Shown here: positions 46,120-54,970 of the stretch, piece by piece
Layout of the letters: every line of letters begins with the position of its first letter
How positions within the stretch are numbered: the first letter of the stretch is position 1
Origin: Oasisia sp. SBJ-2009
Lineage: Eukaryota; Annelida; Polychaeta; Sabellida; Siboglinidae
Assembly: GCA_964017155.1 (NCBI GenBank)
Contig: OZ024857.1
Span: 7,710,690-7,774,689 of the forward strand
DNA length: 64,000 nt
Reading direction: 5' to 3'
Made by a program: the position numbers and the translations under genes
The notes under the pieces: model-generated
Databases searched by the model: none
What the model was told of the DNA's origin: nothing
The model's input: only the letters and a program-made list of their open reading frames with translations

Positions 46120-49100
46120 GTGTACAAGGCATGCATCCACTTCAGATTTTCTATTAAAGTAACATGTGTTCCAGTGGGTGTCTTCTTATCACTGTTTAAC
46201 AACATACATGTTAAATGTCACGTTTGAGTGTCCACAATTGGTTGGCGTGTGTTGTATTCAGCAGGAATGGGACTCAGTCAGGACTGTGAGACCTACTCAC
46301 CCTAGAAAGTCTAGTGACGTCACGGAAGGCAGGGCTGTTGTCAGTGTCATGATGTCAGCGTCGCCCATCTGACTGTAACTGAGGCTGTTGTGACACAGAT
46401 GCAACTGTTTGTTTAAATGACAACACTTGAATAACTAACTAGAGGACATGAAGTTGCGTTAGTAAATGAGCAGTGTAGATTAGATATAATAAAGTTCTCT
46501 TTTTCACAAAGGACAGTAAATGAATGGAACAGATTACCTGTTGATGATGTGGGTACTAGTAGTACACACGTATTAGTATGTTAAAAACGAATTTACCATA
46601 TACATCAGAAGGGCGGTGTATATACAGATAAATAGGTTGGCCCCTCGATAGGCCGAAGGGCTTCCTTATCCATCTGCCATTTAGAGGTGATTCTCTAGGT
46701 GGCAATCTTGTTAAACAACTTGTCTCTTTTATTCTTATTCCATGCAATCTAACACATGATGCAGGAATAATGTTTTACCCCACAGTAGTCGCCGGTATGG
46801 TCCTGCAATTGTTGACATTGCTACATTTGAGTTGCTCACTAGGTTTCATGTTCCAAACAACTGTTAAGATTGTTGTCATACTTGGGGTATTTCCAAACAA
46901 AAGAACTTGGCGCTACTTCTTACTTGTGGGATAACAGCGGTTAGTCTGTGAAATTGTTACACTTTCACTTGAATGGTAGGTCTAGTTCCGACTTATTGAT
47001 CGGTAAGTATTCCCTTATGATAAACTAAACATGACAATATCAGAGTCTAAGAATGCAGTATCCAAGTCTGGTTGCACGCACGCACGCATGCACGCACCAG
47101 GATTGAGACAATGCATGCACACACGTATATTGGTAGTAAACGGAATATTAATGGCTCGGTCATCGAAAACAGTGAAAACTAAGTAAAGTCCTCAGTGAAA
47201 ATAACATTACCAACCCACCCATCCACCAGCCCACACACCAATCAACGCTCCCAAACACACACAAAACACACATATTGATAGTTGTTCATATAGTGTCACT
47301 TCATTGTAATCAACTTACTCGAGTTGCTCCAGGTTCTTTAAAGAGACCAAGCTCCCTTTCAAGGTGGTCATCGGTCTGCCATGAAAGTCATTGTTGTACA
47401 GCCTATTACAGAGATGTATGCATGTCAGTAATACATTTATAATGCTAACTTGTTTGGTGTTCCAATTCAATTATGTATGATGCGTTGTATGTTGTTGGTT
47501 AACGTGCAGGATAATTAAAGTCAAGTCTACAAACATTGTACATTTATAAAAGATGTATACTTTAATTGTATGGTATGCAGGTGTTGCAGTACCCCAGGTA
47601 CTGCAACAACTCAGGGAGTTTGACGCCCCTGCCATGCAGAGTTGTAAAACACTGCCTTGTGGTACAGGTTCTTGTCAGAACCGAAGGCTAAGGGAGCAAA
47701 CCCTAAACAGAAAACCATGTCACTGTGGCAGCATCAAGGGCGGTTGATGTATGGAACTCCCAACATCTCTCGACCAGCCACTGCAGGGACAAATAGTTTG
47801 CGCCTGTCTTGACATGTTCTTGCCGGTGTGAGACCTCTATTTGTTCCCCGAGAGAGTGTCGCTAGTAACTTGCAAAAGCCAGCGGCACTTCAACACTTTT
47901 TGCAAGCAGCTTCCATGAAATGTACAACTGCATGAAACTCCATACCGGATCGGCCGTCGCCCGGGTTACCAAGGACCGCGCTGCTCGACCTCATCTTCCG
48001 TCGACAGTGGAAAATCAGCTAGGAAGAAGAAGACAAAGAAGACAACTACTGACAATTGGACAATGGAACGTCAGGACTCTCCTCGACCGAGATGGAGCTA
48101 ACCGACCAGAAAGACGTACGGCACTAGTAGCAATGGAACTTGCCAAATACAACATCGACATCGCCGCCCTATGTGAAACAAGGTTCTCAGAGTCTGGTAG
48201 TCTCGACGACTTGGAATACTCTTTCTTCTGGAGTGGCAAACCGGAAGGAGAAAGAAGGGAGGCAGGAGTGGGCTTTGCTATCAAGAAGGATATCGTCACA
48301 AAGCTGACAGAAATGCCACGGCCAGTAAGTGACAGAATCATGACGATGAGACTACCTCTAAGCAAGGACAACTTTGCTACAATTATCAGCGTGTACGCTC
48401 CAACAATGACAAACCCAGATGAAAACAAGGAGGCCTTCTACAACCAGCTGGCAAGTGTGCTCAGTGGCATCCCTCGTACAGATAAGCTACTGCTGATAGG
48501 AGACTTCAATGCGAGGATAGGAAGAGAAAATGACAAGTGGCCCTTGGTCATGGGCAAACATGGGATTGGGAAATGCAACTCCAATGGCGAGCTTCTACTG
48601 GCTCTGTGCTCTGAGTTCGAACTGATAGTGACGAACACCATGTTCAAGCAGAAGGATGAACGCAAGACCACCTGGATGCATCCTCGTTCGAAACATTGGC
48701 ATATGATCGACTTCATCATCACGAGGTGTCGGGATAAGATGGACATCCACAGTACCCGAGTCATGCGTGGAGCAAACTGCTGGACTGATCACCAGATGCT
48801 GAGGTCAAAAGTGGCTTTCAGAATACGACAAAAGCACAACAGGCAAGGGACAAGTAAGCCGACCAAGCTGAACATTGCAAAACTAAGTACCACCAGCGAT
48901 AGGGAGAGTTTTGAGCAGGAGATGGACAGTGCTCTCGCCCAATGGGAGGAGAAGGAAAACTCAACACCAGATGAGGAATGGGCTGCTCTGCAGCAGGTCG
49001 TGTACAACACAGCCAAGACATATCTCGGCAAGCCAGACAGAAAAGACCAGGACTGGTTCGACCCCAACGACCAGGAGCTACAGACTCTTATGAACAGAAG

Positions 49101-52100
49101 AGACCAAGCCCACCAGAGAGTGTTGCAAACCAGGAGCACCAGGTCCACCACTGCAGCATACAAAGATGCCTGCAGATTGCTACAAAAACACACGCGTGCA
49201 CTGAAGTCAGACTGGTGGGAAAGGAAGGCAGTGGAGCTGCAGAGAGCTGCTGACAGTAACAACATGAAGGGCTTCTACAATGGGCTGAAGGAAGTGTGGG
49301 GTCCCAAAAAGAAGGGATCTGTTCAACTGAAATCAACAGATGGAATGGAGACCTTCTCTGACAGCAAGAGAGTTGTGGCAAGATGGAGTGAACACTTCCA
49401 GAAGCTACTCAACGTCCCTGGCGACATAGATCACGAAGCTCTGGACAACATCCCGCAGCGCATTATCAAGACAAGCCTCGATGAGATTCCAACTACGGAT
49501 GAGATGGCTAGAGCAATCGCCGGCCTGAAAGATGGCAAAGCACCTGGAGGAGATGGAATTCCCGCAGAAGTATGGAAGCACGGAGGAGACAATCTGTTCA
49601 GCAGACTGCACCAACTAATCACCAATGCCTGGGAGGTGGGTTCTGTACCACAAGCATGGAAGGATGCCAGCATTGTAACCATCTACAAGAAAGGTGATCG
49701 AACAGACTGTGGGAACTATAGAGGAATCTCTCTTCTTTCCATAGCGGGCAAGATCTTCGCGAGGATCCTCCTCAACAGACTATCTACCCACATAACACCA
49801 GAGGTAGTTCCGGAGACACAATGTGGCTTCAGAGGTAACCGGAGCACCGTGGATATGATATTTTGTCTCCGACAACTACAAGAAAAATGCATTGAACAGG
49901 ACCGACCACTGTACATGGTATTTGTCGACTTCAGCAAGGCGTTCGATACAGTTGGGAGGACTGGGCTATGGCAGCTACTGAGGAAGTATGGCTGCCCAGA
50001 GAAGTTCACAACAATGATCGAGGCACTACATACTGGAATGATGGCGAATGTCAGTGTTGGAGGAGAAGTCTCAGAATCGTTCAGTGTCACAAATGGGGTC
50101 AAGCAAGGTTGTGTACTGGCCCCCACGCTCTTCTCCATCTTCCTATCAGCAATGCTCGACGAGGCTTTCCGAGACATGGGGGATGGAGTCTACATACAGT
50201 CCAGACAAAACGCTGACCTATTCAACGTCGCACACTTCAGAGCAAAGACCAAGACTACTCGGATACTGATGAGAGAGCTGCTATTCGCAGATGACAGTGC
50301 ACTGGTTGCACACTCTGCTGAAGAGATGCAGAAAATAGTGGATGCTTTCTCCGATGCGTCAAAGAAGTTCGGCCTGAAGATTAACATCAAGAAGACCGAG
50401 GTGCTGTACCAACCCAACTCTACAAGAACCCGAGAGGAGGATATCATGGTTGATGGAAACAAGCTGAACTCTGTTCTAGCATTCACTTACCTCGGAAGCA
50501 CTATATCAAGTGATGGATGCATTGACGATGAAATACAGAGGAGGATGGCCAAGGCTAGTGCATCTTTCGGCCGACTACGCCAGAGACTCTGGAACAACCA
50601 CCATGTGTCCATGCGGGTTAAAGGAAAGATATACCGTGCAATCGTGCTGTCCACCCTCCTATACGGAGCTGAGGCCTGGACAGTGTACAGACGACAGGTT
50701 AAAAAGCTACATGCCTTCATGATGCGACATCTGCGTTCGATCATGAGGATAACCTGGATGGACAAAGTGACAAACAAGGAAATACTAGAACGAACAGGGC
50801 TGCCATCTATGGAAGATCTTCTGATCAGAAAGAATCTCCGGTGGACTGGACACCTCATGAGGATGTCACCAGACAGGCTACCGAAGCAGGTTCTCTACTC
50901 TCAACTGTCTTCTGGTCAGAGAAAGAGAGGGCGCCCTCGTCTCCGGTTCAAAGATACCATCAAGAGAAACCTAAAGATGAGAGACATAAAGATCGACTCA
51001 TGGACATCACTCTCACAGCAGAGAGAGAAATGGAGAGCAAGAGTCAAGTGATGGAAGCAGTCTTTGTCGCTTCGCGACCGACAGCACGATGATACTTTAA
51101 TTCCAACCACGCCGCGTTTGGCATAGACGTCATCCAGTGTTATCAAAAGGTCCCGACTTCACCACTGGTAGGCCTACATTTGTGCCACTGGATCAAGTAA
51201 GAGTCCTGCAGTTGTATTTATGACAAACATGAACCCACTGGACTGGACTGCCTAAGTGGCCGACTTCGAATTGAGCTACGCGAGTAACCCGTGTACCAAT
51301 CGAACATCCAAGATCACTTGCTCACGTGATCCTTCTTGCCATAGATAAACAAGGTCAATCTTGAAGGCCGCTACCAAGGCAATCGCGATTTTGAGAGGAT
51401 TCGCTTGAGTAACTGACATCATTAGCAGTGATAGCCAATAGGGAACTACACAAGAAATTAATTAAACATTACACGATACAATCATTTAAATATGGATTAA
51501 AGTCACCACATTCTATGAATTGTAATTAAAAACCAAGAAGATGAACATCACAATTTACGCATTGAATAAGTGATTACTTTATTTTATTTATTTACACAAG
51601 GGGTTTATCTCCGTGATCACGATCATCGCTGTTCAGTTGGATTACTCTCGTAGTACTGCGTGCGCAGCATAAACCGGACACCACGTTAGGGTTACGCGAG
51701 TAACTCGAGTAGGCCAATCGAAGCCTGTGCGTGATGCTACGTGGACATGTTAGCAATTGTTACCTTAGTTTTCTCAGCTGCCGCAAATGGGACACTTCAC
51801 CAAGCATAGCAGTGAACTCCGCACCGGTGAGACCACAGTAATCCATACTGCAATATAAGTGAACATACGCGGGATATATTTATATTTTCTTTACGATACG
51901 TTACTGTTTGTCAGTTAGTGCAATGCGCACCCCAAAATACAAGACTGTTATTAATCATCCTGCTGCGATAGCCATAATAAGTATATATTTTTCGTAGTGT
52001 ATTCACAACTGGGATTTTGGTGAAATTGTTTCATAATTAGCGGGTATTAAAGAACAAGATGGCAACGCTCAAATACCAAACACCACCAGGAATGACCTTA

Positions 52101-54939
52101 ATCCCTGATGTTTATGCAAAATACTTAGATATGAGTTATTTTCTAATGTTTCATAGCTAGGGCATTTTTATTGATTTTACTGGGAAGTAATATCTCCAGA
52201 CAATTGCAAAGGTATAGACTGAACAATCAGGCACATATGCACATACACAGCCATTTTAATGTCATAGTTTAGTATTTTGTTGTACGGTATGTGTATTTTA
52301 CGTATCTGTATGGTTATCTAAACAAAAGTGTGTACAAACACTTCATTATATACATGTACACTGGGTATGCCTGATAGGCATACCATTTTTGGCATTACAT
52401 TATGCCCATTTCCAACCTGTTATATGTGAATTCATTGTTCTTTATTCCTGCATCGAAAACGAGCTACGGTAATACTAATTATAATAATATAAGTACCCTG
52501 ATCTTTCCCCACAATACATGACACAACATAAATCTAATTTAATTAATGCGATACCTACGTGAGCGCAGTGAAGTTAGTCGCCGAACCTGAGGCAAACAGA
52601 GCCTTCAGGTCTTGTAGTTGTTGAACATTCGTTATGGCTCTGTCAAGGTCTAACGCCCCGTTCGTGACAAGATGGCTATACGCTGTGCTCCATAAGTTCA
52701 GCTTTCCACTGTCTCTCAGGTGGGCGATCACATGTAAGATCCGAATCTTCTCTGGAGATTAAAACACATGATGAAGAGTAGGTTAACTTGAGCTTTCTTG
52801 CTTCCGCCGAATTACACATAGATCGTGGATATTCCCTGCTAGACAGACTGTCACAATTTGCCTTGTGCTAAGTCAGTCGCAAATTTTCATCGAATTAAAC
52901 GTGTTATAAAGCTGGTTGATAACTGAGACGGATTGGTGGCAGTGAAGTACAGGCACAGTTGATTAACATTAACCAGTGCATTGCAAGAAAACATATAATG
53001 GCCGTCATACTTTCCAATTCGTATTCGTGTCTGTCGAGTTGTCGATCTTCGGGGCATATCGGGACTGTGGGCCGTTTCAGACCTACGCGGCGTGTCGGCG
53101 TTTTCAAGCGTGCAGTTTCCTCTACAATAAAATACCATATTGTGAGCATACTTCTCGATATTGTCATGTTTTTCGGCAGTTAAAGCAGTAGAGATACCTG
53201 CATGAATTTTTTACGAACAAAAATATGTAAATCAGTCATACCTTTCGTAATTTAGTTGTTGTCTTTGATAGTGATTTATTAAATACGTAATAAGTTGGCA
53301 TCAGAAAATAAACCACAGTATTGTCACGATATGTATGCATATAGCGACACACTCCCAAGTGGTTCCGCATCAGTGGTGTCGAAACACAGGAATAAATTAC
53401 ATACCTTCGGCCTTCTTCCTTCGTGCCTCCTCAATCTTCCTGGCTTCTTCTGATCTCCGAAGTTTCTCTGAAACATGAACTCCAGTAAGACTTTGTTCGG
53501 CTCTTTCTTTCCATGCAGTTGTACTGAAACAACTCAATATCTCGACATCAAGCTTTGTTCATTTCAAAAGAAAACACATTTCATCCAGGCGCATTGTAGC
53601 CTTGGCTCGATGGTTTTTGCATGTTCTAATAGTTTCAAGGCTGGACACCCAGATTGAGGTACATATATATCATTGAATAAATTATCGACATCATTTACAT
53701 GCTATATGACTGAACAGTTACTATTAATGAACGTAACTATGTCTGAAATATGTATGTCTTTTGTCAAGATGTACTGCACTACACTCTGCGTATCCTTTCA
53801 TATTATAATAATGCGCATTCGACCATCTGATAAAGGAATCATTTTGTGAGTATATCTCTCGATATTTTCATATCTTTCTGCAATTACAGCAGTAGAGATG
53901 TATGCAGGAAGTTGGTCCGAACTAGGATATTTATCTAAAATATATAAATAAGTATCACCGTCGTACCTTTCGGAATTTAGGGGTTATCTTTGATAATGAT
54001 TTCTGCTTTTATGAATACATTTCACAAGTACGCAAATCATGTTTCTATCATTTCCATTGCATCTGGTGTTAGTTGTCTTTATCCGCTGCTAAAACAATAT
54101 CAGTAGCTCTGACTAGTAATCAACGCAGCTGTTGTAACTCACATCTAAACATCAGTGCCATAATGACTTATCTGTGCTCTTACAGATGCAGACTTGTTTA
54201 GCATGTGTGATACTTAAGGCCTCCTGTTTCTTACCATCACGACCCCCGGCTTAAGCAGTTGCATTGGCAAACAATTGTCTTCGTCAAACCGACTGTCAGT
54301 ATCACTCCAATAGGTTTATTAAGGCTGTATCTAACCTAAAGAAACTGTACATCATTGTGCAAACGTTGATGCACCCGTAAGGTAGAAAAGACTGCCAACT
54401 CATGCCTTCTACAAGCATTGTGAATTAATGACTGAATGACTGAGTGACTGAGTGACTGGGTGACTGGGTGACTGGGTGACTGGGTGACTGGGTGACTGGG
54501 TGACTGGGTGACTGGGTGACTGGGTGACTGGGTGACTGGGTGACTGGGTGACTGGGTGACTGGGTGACTGGGTGACTGGGTGACTGGGTGACTGGGTGAC
54601 TGGGTGACTGGGTGACTGAGTGACTGAGTGACTGAGTGACTGAGTGACTGAGTGACTGAGTGACTGAGTGACTGAGTGACTGAGTGACTGAGTGACTGAG
54701 TGACTGAGTGACAGGGTGACTGGGTGACTGGGTGACTGGGTGACTGGGTGACTGGGTGACTGGGTGACTGGGTGACTGGGTGACTGGGTGACTGGGTGAC
54801 TGGGTGACTGGGTGACTGGGTGACTGGGTGACTGAGTGACTGAGGGACTGAGTGAGTGATTGGCTGGGTGGGTGGGTGGGTGGGTGAGTGAGCGAACGAA
54901 CGAACGAACGAACGAACGAACGAACGAACGAACGAACGA

Positions 54940-54970
<31 letters not shown>

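Larger units (their letters stand above)
47568..51091 (+). mobile_element. Full-length RTE-type LINE with 11-bp target-site duplication
   Basis: ATACTTTAATT stands at both borders (47557-47567 and 51092-51102), an exact 11-bp target duplication. Between them are 3524 bp: a 5' UTR of about 350 bp that starts near the palindrome GTTGCAGTACCCCAGGTACTGCAAC, one uninterrupted 1043-codon ORF, and a 40-bp 3' region ending GCACGATG. Short 3' UTR, single ORF and total length fit the RTE clade. It is inserted in antisense orientation in intron 8 of gene 2. Perfect borders and an open ORF suggest a recent insertion. Confidence 0.85.

Noticed and set aside
45803..46205. Several 100-codon CV/TH repeat frames
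   Set aside because: GT microsatellite artefacts on both strands. The same applies to the frames at 62302-62702.
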